Assembly (NCBI GenBank): GCA_037127255.1
Contig: JBANSL010000020.1
Span: 57,857,598-57,921,597 of the forward strand
DNA length: 64,000 bases
Direction of reading: 5' to 3'
Source of the DNA: Persicaria tinctoria
Taxonomy: Eukaryota > Streptophyta > Magnoliopsida > Caryophyllales > Polygonaceae
Positions 34,233-45,464 of the stretch are shown here, in pieces; the first letter of the stretch is position 1; the number at the start of each line of letters is the position of its first letter. A program made the translations under genes and the position numbers. The notes under the pieces are model-generated. The model did no database searches. It was not told where the DNA came from and saw only the letters and a program-made list of their open reading frames with translations.

Positions 34233-35038
34233 TATGGGTGAAATTGATACAATACCAATTAGTTTTTTACCGTTATCACGTACCAACCAATTATAATTGG
34301 TAATCTTAAAATCCAAACTATTACCAACCACCGAAGGGCTTGTACCAACTTAATTGGTAACCAATTAAATTGGTTGGTACATGTTGGTAATGATAATTTA
34401 CCATGTTTTTTGTGTTGAAGAAAAAAAACATACAAATAATCAAAAGCAATACAACTTAATTAAAATTTAAAATTTATAAGTAGCAACATAAATATTTAAA
34501 TTATTCATACATTTAAGCACAAAAGCAATATAAAGACTTAAATAGACCCGATATTATTCAAAATAAAATGTCTACTAGCTTCGGAATAACATTTAGGTTT
34601 TAGTCTTAACCGAGGCCGAGCTAGCATTCCTCCCTTGATTAAAAGCATTTTATGAAAATAAAAAATATAAAAAGAAATCAAGTTAATAGATAATACTTAT
34701 TAGTTATTACTTAATATCAAAAACAAAATAAAAAATAAAAAAGTCGGTTGGTAATGATAATTTTAACAATAGAAATAAGCTTTTTAAAATAATTTTAAAA
34801 CCCTCAAATATATATTGGTAATATTTGGTTGGTAATTACCGTACCAACCAATTGAAAGTCGGTTGGTAATGGTAATCCCAACTTTTCTGTTTTGCTTACC
34901 ATCGCCATGCCGACTTTTGAAAGTTGGTACGGTATACCGTACCAATTAAATTGGTAACCAATTATATTGGTTACCAATTTAATTGGTTCGGATGGTACGT
35001 CTTGGTATGGTTTTCATGGTAAAATTTCCCCAGCCCTA
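34233..35038. mobile_element. Non-autonomous hAT-type element
   Basis: Flanked by GCAAGGAG on both sides (34225-34232 and 35039-35046), a perfect 8-bp duplication as for hAT transposases. The right end on the minus strand reads TAGGGCTGGGGAAATTTTAC and the left end reads TATGGGTGAAATTGATAC, an imperfect inverted pair. The interior is packed with inverted ACCAATT/AATTGGT words, especially at both edges, likely transposase-binding subterminal repeats. No coding sequence is present. Length 806 bp. Confidence 0.8.
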
Positions 35039-35099
35039 GCAAGGAGTGTCAGGCGGTATCAAACAAAGAACTAATTTGATATGGAAGACTCAGCAGAAG

Positions 35100-35446
35100 A
35101 TAAGAGTGTTATTCGAGCCAAACGAGTTGAGCTTAACATGTTCAAGCTTTGTTCATTTGTTAAACGAGCTCGAGCCGAGGCGAACCCAATCTTTAAACGA
35201 GCTTTCTTTTTCAAGCTTGACTTGTTTTAGTAAATGAACGAGTTCGAGCTGAACTTTTTTCGAGCTCTAAGTAGTTTTACTTGGTCATAACGTATTAACT
35301 TAAAGAAAATTTTAGAAATTCCATATACTTCGAGCTATTCGAGCCTAAATCGAACGAGCTGAGCTTAAAATCATGTTTAAACTCGACTTGTTTAGGTAAG
35401 TGAACGAGCTCGAGCAATTCAGCTCAATAGCTCATATAACAGCCAT
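35100..35446. mobile_element. Non-autonomous hAT-type element with GAGCTCGAG motifs
   Basis: Flanked by AGCAGAAG (35092-35099 and 35447-35454), a perfect 8-bp duplication. The ends ATAAGAGTGTTATTCGAGC and, inverted, ATGGCTGTTATATGAGC match in the core TGTTAT..GAGC. Subterminal words such as AACGAGCTCGAGC are shared with the element at 43516-44007. Length 347 bp. Confidence 0.8.
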
Positions 35447-35491
35447 AGCAGAAGCACTTTGATAGTGAGCATATGAAAAAGTTGACATATA

Positions 35492-35730
35492 CTACCTCCG
35501 ATCCAAAATATATGTCGTTTGACTTTTCAACACGTATTTTAAGAAGGTAAAAACTATACTAAAATATCAATTTTTTTTTGATTTTTTACAACTTAATATT
35601 TGTTTGTAATAAGTATTAAATTGTAAAAAAAATAAAATAAAAAAGTTAATATAGTAATATTATATAATTTTTAGCTCCTTAAAATACGTGTTAAAAAATC
35701 AAACGACATGTATTTTGAATCGGATGGAGG
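35492..35730. mobile_element. Stowaway-like MITE
   Basis: The ends CTACCTCCGATCCAAAATAT and TGTATTTTGAATCGGATGGA are inverted repeats enclosing a hairpin-like AT-rich centre; length about 239 bp. TA lies on the left, and the right flank is AA rather than TA. It is 365 bp from the COBRA-like start codon. Confidence 0.75.
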
Positions 35731-35739
35731 AATGTTTTT

Positions 35740-36094
35740 ACTTGAAATCATCAAATACGCTCTATGATTTTTATTTTATTTTTTACCACCGTTGAGGATT
35801 TACAGTTACTGTGTCGGTACTCGATGAAGCTACCCACTCCCATCAACTGAAAATGATTAGGGCGTATATATGGTGATGATGGTGCCTCCTCCCTCTCTCT
35901 CTAACAATTGACAGCCAGTGTTTGACTGTGAGCGTTTCCTTCACAGGCACACCTTAATCCCCCATGTGAGAGAGAGCACCGCCTCTCTCTCTCTCTCTCG
36001 CTTTCGTTTTTTGTGATTTGCAGATCTTCTTCGGCTGAAGATTAAGTAAAGCAAATCGCAGTTTAGCAATTCGCCATCTACCGATTTACTTCCA
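35740..36094 (+). promoter_or_regulatory. Promoter and leader of the COBRA-like gene
   Basis: A TATA-like TATATAT lies at 35865-35871, 224 bp before the start codon, followed by CT-rich runs (near 35890 and 35980-36000) typical of plant core promoters and leaders. Position and composition are the only evidence. Confidence 0.45.
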
Positions 36095-39000
36095 ATGGCT
36101 TCTCTCTCATCGACCGCCGCCAGATCCGTTTACGCGCTTCCTAGCTACGCTATCTTGCTCCTTTTCTTGGTCTCTTGCTCCCTTTTCACTTCTACAGGTG
36201 CGTCATGTCTTCTTAATTTTGCTCCGATTTATTTGGATTTGATTTGTTCGCTCTCTAAATCGTACATTGTTACTGTGATCGGTTAGTCCATTCAATCAGA
36301 TCCAATCTTGTAATGGATTTTGAATTCCAGTTGCTTTGGTGCTCTAATTTTGCTCTGAATTACTGATTTCGTTTCTAGGTTTTGCCAATTTTGTATTCCA
36401 GTTAGATGATGCTGGATAAACATTAGATTCTTATTAGTTGGATTTGGTGGAGAATTTGCATCTCTAACTCTTCGGTTGTTTCAATTGATCCAATAGACAT
36501 ATAATTTGAATTGTATTGAGTTTGTGCTGGAAATGTTGTCTATTTGTTGGTCTGTATTGATTCTCACTGTTGAGATCTGACATCTGGTTGATCTGCTTGC
36601 TTGCTTTTCTTGCAGAGGGTTATGATGCACTCGATCCGTTTGGGAATATTACGATCAAATGGGATGTAATGCAATGGACTCCAGATGGCTATGTCGTAAG
36701 TTTGCCTACTTGATTGGAGTCGTTTTCTTTGGACTTTTTGTTGATTTCCTGCTACTTATTGTCCTTAGAGTATGATCCAATAATATATTGATAAGTTACT
36801 TGTAAGTCCTTTTCAAGGACATCAATGTTAGATTAGATGTTATACCTTCCTTGTTCTTTACTCCTATCTATAGCAGCTTTAAAGGGGCTTAAGATTCTTT
36901 GAATATCATAAAAATTATTGGGTAGCCAAGTTGTATCAAAAACTTATATTGTCCATATGACCCTTTTTCACTTCAGGCTCCTGGATGTTATACCTTCCTT
37001 GTTTAGTTACTCCCATCAGGACGAGAATGACTTTTAATTGTAGCATGGAATAAGACAAATGTCCATAGTCTATATGACCGTGCACATTTTGTTCATGTGA
37101 ATTGGCTCACCTGAATCTGAGATCTCTAATAGGAAATTGGGAATGAATAATTGTTGATAAGTAGTTGCTTATGATTGAATATTGTATGATGCAACCATCT
37201 GATTTGAATTTGAAACTTTTCCAAATAGTTGAGCTATTCATCACTTTTCTGTATGCCAGTTTATTGTATAGCAATCCTTTTCTGCAAACACCTGTAGCTT
37301 CTTTCTAATCTTGATTACTTTCTCCTGCACATGGATAGGCTGTTGTCACGATGTTCAACTTCCAGCAATATCGACACATTCAGGCACCTGGATGGACTCT
37401 CTCGTGGAGCTGGGCAAAGAAAGAAGTGATATGGAGCATGGTTGGAAGCCAAACCACTGAACAGGGGGATTGTTCAAAGTTTAAAGGGAATGTCCCTCAC
37501 TGCTGTAAGAAGACCCCAACCGTGGTTGATTTGCTTCCCGGCACTCCATACAATCAGCAAATTGCTAATTGTTGTAGAGGAGGGGTGATAAATTCTTGGG
37601 GACAGGACCCTGCAACCGCAGTTAGTGCATTTCAGGTGAGTGTGGGTCAAGCAGGTACCACCAACAAAACTGTGAAGTTGCCGAAGAACTTCACCTTGAT
37701 GGCGCCTGGACCCGGATACACTTGTGGGCCTGCAAAGAATGTAAAACCCACTAAATTTGTAACATCTGATAAGAGGAGGGTCACTCAAGCCTTAAGTAAG
37801 TAGCCTGCTAATTCCCTTTGAGGTGCTTTTTAGTATGTTGACTATTTAAACTTTACCAGTTATGAGTTATGGCAGCCCATATCTGGTGAAACTTTTCATT
37901 TTTTTTCATCTAAACGGTAACTAATATTCGCAACAAATGGTGCTAACGAACAAGTATTTCTAGGATTAGCTGGACCAGTTCTTCATTAGAAATGTTTTTT
38001 CTCACATCCATGATAATTCTCCTTAATCGAATTGTTATTCTCAGGGGAAGATTGAATTCAGTTACCAGGAATATCTGGAGAATTTCTATTTACTGCACAT
38101 ATATTGACCAAATGTGTATCTCTTTGACAGTGACATGGAATGTTACTTGTACCTATTCCCAATTCTTGGCCCAAAAGGCTCCTACCTGTTGCGTGTCCCT
38201 CTCCTCATTCTACAACGACACCATAGTCCCGTGCCCAACTTGTGCTTGCGGGTGTCAAGCCAACAGTACTCAATCTGGTACATGTGTAAAGTAAGTGATC
38301 TTTGTTCCTTGCCCAGTCCGACTGTTCTGCTATTTAATTAGCACTCTAAGGTTACTCATGCATAAGAACTTCACCTGGTTTGTTGCAGCTCTGAATCTTC
38401 TTATTTAGCATCTGCTGTCACACGTTCTGGCAAAAGTAGTGATGCGCCTATGGTCCAGTGTACAAACCATATGTGTCCTATTCGAATCCATTGGCATGTG
38501 AAGCTCAACTACAAGGACTATTGGCGTGTTAAAGTCACGGTCACAAACTTCAATTATGCAATGAACTACACGCTGTGGAATATGGTCGTGCAACATCCTA
38601 ACTTCGATAACCTCACTACATCATTCAGCTTCAACTACAAGTCATTGACCCCATACGAGGGGCTGAGTAAGTTCACCTTCTGCATAGTCTCGCTCTCACA
38701 TACTGTGTTGATGTATTTCTAACGTTGAACTTCGATAACTCTATTATTATATACTGTATATGCTATAAGGACGTGTCTAAAAGCTTTCCAAACAAGCCTA
38801 AGAGTTTGTAGTCTATAATTTTCAACTTTGTAATTCTTAAACCTTAATTCTTCCTGGCAGATGATACCGCCATGTTATGGGGAGTCAAATTCTACAACGA
38901 TTTCCTCATGCAAACAGGGACCCTCGGAAACGTCCAGTCAGAGCTGCTGTTCCGCAAGGATGCATCAACCTTCACATTCGACAAGGGATGGGCATTCCCC

Positions 39001-39156
39001 CGAAGGATATACTTCAATGGTGACAACTGTGTGATGCCTCCTCCGGACGCTTACCCATGGCTGCCTAACGCCAGTCCAAGGGCCCTCATCCCTGTCCTTA
39101 GCTCAACCTTAGCAGCTGTCTTGGCACTGCTACTCTTCTTCTTCGACTTCGCCTAG
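36095..39156 (+). CDS. COBL: COBRA-like GPI-anchored protein
   Basis: Six exons: 36095-36197, 36616-36695, 37339-37795, 38131-38290, 38389-38666, 38861-39156. All borders are GT-AG and in frame, giving 457 aa (Arabidopsis COBRA has 456). Residues 1 to about 34 form a secretion signal (AILLLFLVSCSLFTST). The mature part starts EGYDALDPFGNITIKWDVMQ and carries WTLSWSWA, the family hallmark CCVS (residues 233-236), a cysteine-rich CPTCACGC stretch, HWHVKLNYKDYWRVKV and RRIYFNGDNCVMPPPDAYPW. The last 25 residues are hydrophobic after a small-residue cluster (NASPRA), a GPI-anchor signal. COBRA-family proteins act at the outer plasma membrane and wall in cellulose microfibril deposition and oriented cell expansion. 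The long similarity suggests the COBRA/COBL1 branch, but the exact orthologue cannot be fixed here. No defects are seen. Confidence 0.95.
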
Positions 39157-39420
39157 TGGGTTCATGGAAACAGCCACCAAGTCTTCATACATTGTTCTTT
39201 AAGGTCCTGCCGAATTACTTGGCAGGCACACTGAAATGGTTTCGAGTCATGGCAATTGAAGCAACAAACACGCCCTGGGATCCAAGCGAGTACTGTTCCA
39301 CAGGGTTCATCTCTGTTTGTTATGTCAAAAAGTTAACTGGAGATGGAAAAGTTCTGATACCATGTCTTGTGTTTAGGTTTAGCGATCTTGCTTAATTTGT
39401 ATCCATATTTATATACAATC
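39157..39420 (+). other. 3' flank of the COBRA-like gene
   Basis: Likely 3' untranslated sequence, of moderate GC content until about 39400, after which the DNA turns AT-rich. The open frame at 39156-39395 overlaps the stop codon and has no domain. Confidence 0.45.
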
Positions 39421-39612
39421 AAGAAACATTTTTTTTGTGGGTTCTTTGTACGAGTAATAGTATTTATGAAAATATGTTTGTAGCAGTGTAATAAGACATT
39501 CTTTGCACTTTAAAACGAAGGCCGATGCAAAGGGTTGCAGTGTAGGATTTGTGTTGAAAGAATGAAAGATGTGAAGAAACCAAAGAGTCCACATCGACAA
39601 TAAAAACAAAGA

Positions 39613-39690
39613 AGCCTTAGTATATAAGTCAGTGGGTTACTCCTTTTATCGAGCCTTAGTATATAAGTCAGTGGGTTACTCCTTTTATCG
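39613..39690. repeat. Perfect 39-bp tandem duplication
   Basis: The unit, starting AGCCTTAGTATATAAGTCAG, occurs twice head to tail (39613-39651 and 39652-39690) without a mismatch, so the duplication is recent or conserved. Confidence 0.9.
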
Positions 39691-41588
39691 TCAATTGGTT
39701 TTATGATGGAATCTCGCTCGGCTTATATGCTAGGCTATTAGCGCAGATTAAGGTGCTTGTTTGGTTCTTTCTCGAAATTTCACTCTAGTTATGTATAGAG
39801 ATTCGTAGCCTAATCATCGAGCCATCGAAATGAATCCCTGACCAACAAGGAAGGGGCTAACATGAACGATAACCAAAATGCGTTCAATAAACAACAAAAA
39901 TACGCACATTCCAGTTCAATTTACGAGAAAGTAAGTACGGAGAGCGAATTTTTTTATACTAAAAGTAAGTAACATTATTGGGCTTCGTTACTAGTTTCAG
40001 CCCATATCCTTGGCCCAATGGGCCAAATCATATTTTCCGGGCCTAGTTTCAGGACAAAAAAGGATAGAAACATGAATGATGTTGGTCAGTTTTCACTCAC
40101 TTTTCTAACTTAAACAATTAAACACGGCACGAAATCAGAAAATATAAAACTCTTATTATAATAATAAAAAAAATACATACTCCGTTTTTATTAATTTTTT
40201 TTATTTCTTAATTTTTTAAAAATGGTCCGGGCTTGAGTGAGGTGATTCGCCCCTAATTATGTGCTTAAACCTCTTTTTTTTTGGACATGGGTTTCGAGGC
40301 TGTCGACTAAATCCCTACGAGTCCGAGTCCTAGCTTGTAAAGGATACGAACCGACGAGTCATCAGACAGACTCACCCAAATCAATGAAGGTTTAAACACC
40401 CACTAATTACACAAATGTGTAAAGAATGAGATTTAAACCCTTAACCTATCGTCAGAGTTATCTCTCCCCTACTATACAAAATGACTTGCTTAAATCATAA
40501 TCCGTAATCCTAAGTAATCTACGGAGTATGTGATTTTTTGCAGCAAACATCTTTTTCAAATGACTCAGCATTAAAACCAATGACCTATATCGGTGTCCAT
40601 CTTGCCTAGGATTAGTCCATAACCCATAACCTCGCGCCCTAAAATTAAATATAGTATATTTTTTTCAAAATTTCAAAACTTCCGAATCGTTCAAATACGA
40701 AGATTTTGGAAAGAAAATAAAAAAGAAAAAGAAAAATGGGTGGTGTGGTGCGATCAGTGTAGCTACGTAGGGGGAGTGTGATTTCTGATTGAGATATAAA
40801 AATGCGGTAAGATTTTAGGAGATGGTGAAGGTGAGGGGTGAGGGGTGAGGGGTGAGGGATAGGGATGGGCCACAGAGGCATGTGAAGCAAATAGTTGTTT
40901 GTTTGTTTTGAAATAAGATCCGATCAAACTCTCGGAGTCGGACGATGGAGAGAAATAGAGAGAGAGATAGAGAGGGAGAACACCTCTCACTTCATGGAGG
41001 TCGTTTTCATTGTCAGTTCTCACATTATGTAAATATATTGGTGCCTTGGTGGGACTTTAATACCATACCATTAAATGTATGTTTATCTCCTCCCATCTCT
41101 TTGCTTGTTCTTCAATTTAGGCACAAAACAATAAATTAAAATTCGTGTGGATTAGATAAATGAATTTTTTTTTTTGTAAAGATGAGACAGGCTAGAGGGG
41201 CCCAGTCTTACAGTATAATCTGTGCTTGGTTGAATTGCTTGCACTTAAGTATCAATTATTACACATGGAAATATATGATTTTCCGTTATTTTTTAATTGA
41301 CTTTTTCTATTCGTGTACGTTTTTCATAATAATATAAAGTATATAAAATATTATTTATTATTAAATATCTTTAAATAATTTTATATTTATTAATAATAAG
41401 TATAAAATCATTTTAAAACAATTTTAATTAAAAAAAAATATTTTATATAATTTGTATTATTTTAAAAAATGTGTCTGAATAGAAAACTTACTTTATATGT
41501 GACACTCGAATCACAACCAAAATAAAAGGTGATGTCAATTATTTGTAAAAGGCACTCGAATTGCGAACAAAGTAGGAGGTGATATCTA
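39691..41588. other. Intergenic DNA
   Basis: No gene is recognised. A purine-rich minisatellite of four GAGGGGT-type units lies at about 40832-40860, and AGAGAG-rich sequence at 40950-40975. A part of the Stowaway-like family (ATTGACTTTTTCTATTCGTG and GTGTCTGAATAGAAAA) lies at about 41290-41490. The open frames at 40645-41139 are low-complexity. Confidence 0.45.
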
Positions 41589-41591
41589 TTA

Positions 41592-41882
41592 GGGATCGTT
41601 TGGTATCTATATCTAGATATCAAGATATCGATATCAAGTGATACCTCCCAAAAAATGAGTATATCAAAATAGGCTAAATTTGATATCTAAATATCAATTG
41701 ATATCGATATACGACTCTTACCAAACACAGATATCAGATATCACTTGATATCAAGTGATATATTATACATACCAAACACTAGATATCGATATCAGTTAAA
41801 GTGATATTGATATCTAGCCCTACCAAACACTAGATATCAGATATCGGGGGCTGATATCTAGATATCAATTCCAAACGACCCC
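41592..41882. mobile_element. Tourist-like MITE built of GATATC palindromes
   Basis: The ends GGGATCGTTTGGTATCTATA and, inverted, GGGGTCGTTTGGAATTGATA match, and TTA flanks both sides (41589-41591 and 41883-41885), as for PIF/Harbinger elements. The interior is nearly all ATATC/GATAT words, including many GATATC sites and several CCAAACAC boxes. Length 291 bp. Confidence 0.8.
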
Positions 41883-41885
41883 TTA

Positions 41886-43507
41886 GTATTTGTAACTCGA
41901 GTTTTTCTATGTATAATGAATGGTTTACATCATACATAAAACACCCATATTCATGTTTTGGTTAAAAAAGGAAATTCATGTTTTGGTTAAAAAAGGAAAT
42001 TAATAGCAATAGTTATATGATTGTTCAAGACTTAAATTTTTCCAGGGACCTTGTTGTGTAGAATAGATCAATAATGGATCAAAAAACAGGATTGATGGTT
42101 CAAGCAATGTTAATTTTGGGTGAAAATTGAAGTGTGGATGCAATTTATTGAAGGGTTGGTGGCCCACATGGTGAGCCTTAAGCCGCCTAAAAGTCATAAA
42201 TAACGGAATGTCATTGTCTAATCTTTGGAACTTGGAAGTTTCCATTTGCAATTTCACTGTGAAATTGCAATTGCAAATGGAAACTTGACTAAGAAAGATT
42301 TTATATCAAATGATTCAAATATAGCATCGATTATAGAAAAATAATTTAAAATAAAATTAAAATAATTTAATTATATATAATCGTTTCTAATCAAACTTTT
42401 TATTCTATCTCCCAAAAAAACCATTTTTCTATTCACACAATTTCATTGCATTTTCTTTCAAGTTTCTATCTATTAATAATAATAATATTAATTCTGCCAG
42501 AATTTTGCTGACGTGTCACGCCAACAATTAAACTTGAATTTTTTATTGAAATGTTATTTTCTTATTGGTCAATATTATTGCTGAAATTTTATAATACACA
42601 TTTCTTATTTTAAACATATTTGTTTCCTATTTTCATGCTAATCAAAAGTTTCTTTTCTTATTAATCAATGTCTTATTTTTCATACTAAAATATTATTTAA
42701 ATTGATATGGAGTATGTCAATTTGTGACCTATTTTAATCGTCTACGTACATTGAACTTTCGTCAAATCTTGATTGATTTTATTCTTGGATATTGAAATTA
42801 TTATTATTATTATTATTATTTTTGGTGCTTGGATATTGAAATTATTGATTTACATAATGTATGCATACAACGAATATGTAATATGAAAGACTAATTTATA
42901 AATCTTTATCAAATCTTTGTATGGGAGCTTATATTTTCCTTTTTAGATTTATCCTAAAATTATGAATCCATTATATTATTCATACTCAAATACTGACTAT
43001 ATTATTAATATGTTAAAGCGTTGTATGATTAGTAATTGGTTTGATGGATATAAAACATTATAAAAGTACAAAATTGACTAAGATGAATTAATTTTGATAT
43101 CAACTCCACGGAATCCAAATGGAAACGGGTCGTTATCAAAAGGGGAAATAGAGGGCAGGGTGGAGGTGGTGCCCCTTCACACGGCAAGTCGGGTGTGTAA
43201 CACACATTTGCATATGCGCCTGTTCTTTCTTTATCATACTCTCCTCCTCTCCTCATCTTAACCTCCCCGTCTCCCCGATCAGATATACATGAATTTTGAT
43301 ATTCGATAAATGATAAATCGGTAGACGAAAAACCATAAATACAATAAGCGGAAACGTACCCTGTAAAAAACGAATATAGATAAAATTAAATCAAGCAAGC
43401 CAGGAACATAGACTACAAATAAAGTCAAGCACCATCATGAAACAACAACGTTGGCCAGCCAACGATACATCGAGAATCCTTGTGGACAATAAAAACGATT
43501 AGACGAA
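41886..43507. other. Intergenic AT-rich DNA with short repeats
   Basis: No gene is recognised. A 25-bp unit starting ATTCATGTTTTGGTTAAAAA is duplicated in tandem at 41949-41998, and an ATT microsatellite is at about 42798-42821. Open frames near 42000-42257 and 43029-43256 show no domain. Confidence 0.45.
42236..42286. repeat. Short inverted repeat (hairpin)
   Basis: AAGTTTCCATTTGCAA at the left and its exact complement TTGCAAATGGAAACTT at the right enclose 19 bases that are themselves partly palindromic. It could fold into a stem of 16 bp or more. Confidence 0.75.
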
Positions 43508-43515
43508 CCTCCAAG

Positions 43516-44007
43516 TATGGGTGTTATGTGAACACGAGCTGCTCGGATTCAGTTCGGATTCGACTCGAAAAACTCGACTCGAGCTTGTTCACATTTGAAA
43601 AACGAGCCGAGTTCGAGCGGGTTCCCGAGCTCGAGCTCGAGTAGCTCTTATAGCTTGGACAAATTTACCGTTGTCCTATTTTACCCCTTTAGTTTTAGGG
43701 TTTCTCTCAGATAAGTCACATTCACTTCAGGCATTTGAACGAGCTCACGAGCTCGAGCTCATAAACGAGCTAAAAAACGAACTTCCAGCAAAAACAAGCT
43801 ACAACAATAACACGAGCTCAACCGAGCTCGAGCTCGGCTCGACAAAAAGCGAGCAAAACGAGCTCGAGCTTGTTCAAATACTCGCGAGCCGAGTTCGAGC
43901 TCACTTCTAATCTCAACAAAAATTCGAGCCGAGCTCGAGCTCGAACAAAAATGAGCCGAATATGAGCAGCCCCCTACTCGGCTCGTTCGACTCGAATAAC
44001 ACCCCTA
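43516..44007. mobile_element. Non-autonomous hAT-type element with GAGCTCGAG motifs
   Basis: Flanked by CCTCCAAG (43508-43515 and 44008-44015), a perfect 8-bp duplication. The ends TATGGGTGTTAT and, inverted, TAGGGGTGTTAT match. The interior has more than a dozen CGAGCTCGAGC-type words, read through by a spurious open frame at 43671-43910. It is related to the element at 35100-35446. Length 492 bp. Confidence 0.8.
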
Positions 44008-44322
44008 CCTCCAAGGAATCACCTTCCCGAACGCGAAGTTGCCCGTACACACCATCTCGGTATCACCGTCCCGACTCCGATTGTCAGAACCCTAATAGAA
44101 AAGAAGATCGCCTAGACGCGCCAAAGCAAAGACGCACACCGTCCGAGCAAACCCCACCAATAACAACCAGTCGAAATAGACACGAATTTTTGTCCAAACC
44201 TTTCGAGATTTGAAAATATCATAGAAAGTTGAAGTTTTATAAATTCCCTTGATTTTTTATATTTAAAAGTGGATTTCGATGTTATAATCCCAGGGAAAAA
44301 AATTCCAATACAATGATAATTA

Positions 44323-44554
44323 CTCCCTCCGTCCAAAAATACATGGACTTTTATTATTAATGTACGCTTTTTTAAGAGCTAAAAACTATATAAAATATTA
44401 ACTTTTTTATTAATTTTTTTTAATAATTACAAACTTATTAGCAATAAGTTTATAATTATTAAAAAAATAAAAAAGTCAATATTTTATATAGTTTTTACAT
44501 TCTTAAAAAAGCGTGCGTGAATAGTAAAGTCCGTGTATTTTTTGACGGATGTAG
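44323..44554. mobile_element. Stowaway-like MITE
   Basis: TA-flanked ends CTCCCTCCGTCCAAAAATAC and TGACGGATGTAG, with a long internal inverted repeat centred near 44440 (ACTTTTTTATTAATTTTTTT and its complement). Length 232 bp. Confidence 0.85.
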
Positions 44555-44789
44555 TAATAAATTAAATCACATTTTATTTATGGGTTGCCGGCCGGCCAAT
44601 TGCTCCGGCTTTATTGGTCGTCCCCAATATTTTCAAACTCGCTCTAAATACACCCTAGACTTCGGACTTCCCCCCTCTATTAATTAAACATGTGGCACTC
44701 ACAATTTTAATGGGTATTTCATTTTTTTAGTTTTTTTTTCTTTGAAATCATTTCATTTTTTTTAGTTTAAACTTAAGACTTTTATTTAG

Positions 44790-44927
44790 TGTAAGATGAT
44801 GAGATTGATTGTAATATCCTCCTTCAGGGTTTTCATTTATTGATAAATATATATATAGGTTACAAAGGTATTGAACCTTATTGGGCTTTGAGCCCACTAT
44901 ACATGAGGAGACCTATGTAATCTATCA
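44790..44927 (-). repeat. 3' LTR of the copia element
   Basis: 138 bp, beginning TGTAAGATGATGAGATTG and ending GTAATCTATCA on the plus strand; near-copy of 49430-49568. A short purine-rich tract (GCGAGGG on the minus strand) lies next to it at 44930-44936. Confidence 0.9.
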
Positions 44928-44934
44928 AACCCTC

Positions 44935-45415
44935 GCAGTCGAAATGGGAGGGGGCCGTACAGTGAGACTGGAACGAAAATCAATGAACGCGGACATGTCC
45001 CTGACGAAGTGGAGATCAGCGTACTAATAAGAGGACGGGACATGTAGAACGCGGACATGTCCAATGGCAACCTTGTCCCTGACGAAGTGGAGATCAAGCT
45101 CAATGTGCTTCGTGCGTTGATGCTAGTCTGGGTTGCTAGCAAGATAGACGGCGGAGACGTTGTCAGTGTAGACCAGAGTGGCCCTCTGAAGAGGGAAACG
45201 GAGCTCAAACAGGAGATTGCGGAGCCAAGAGCACTCTGAGACAACGTTGGCAACACCCCTGTATTCGGCCTCAGCGTTGGAGCGAGACACGACGGACTGA
45301 CGCTTGACTGATCACGACACAAGGGTGTCGGTGAGGAAGACACAATAACCAGACGTGGAGCGACGTGTATCAGGACAACCACCCCAATCTGCATCAGTGT
45401 AAGCAACAAGATCAA
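44935..45415 (-). pseudogene. copia RNase H remnant
   Basis: In shifting minus-strand frames one can read GGCPDTRRSTSGYCVFL (45345-45395 region), then SRSNAEAEYRGVANVVSE, matching the copia RNase H pattern with its catalytic acids (SxAEAEY). Frame changes make it non-functional. Confidence 0.7.
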
Positions 45416-45464
45416 GCTTAGAGGAATGAGTGATCGTGGTGCCGAGCTCGAGGGTGCCGCTGAT

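Noticed and set aside
43671..44213. Frames full of ELELE and similar peptides
   Set aside because: They read through GAGCTC repeats of a non-autonomous hAT element.
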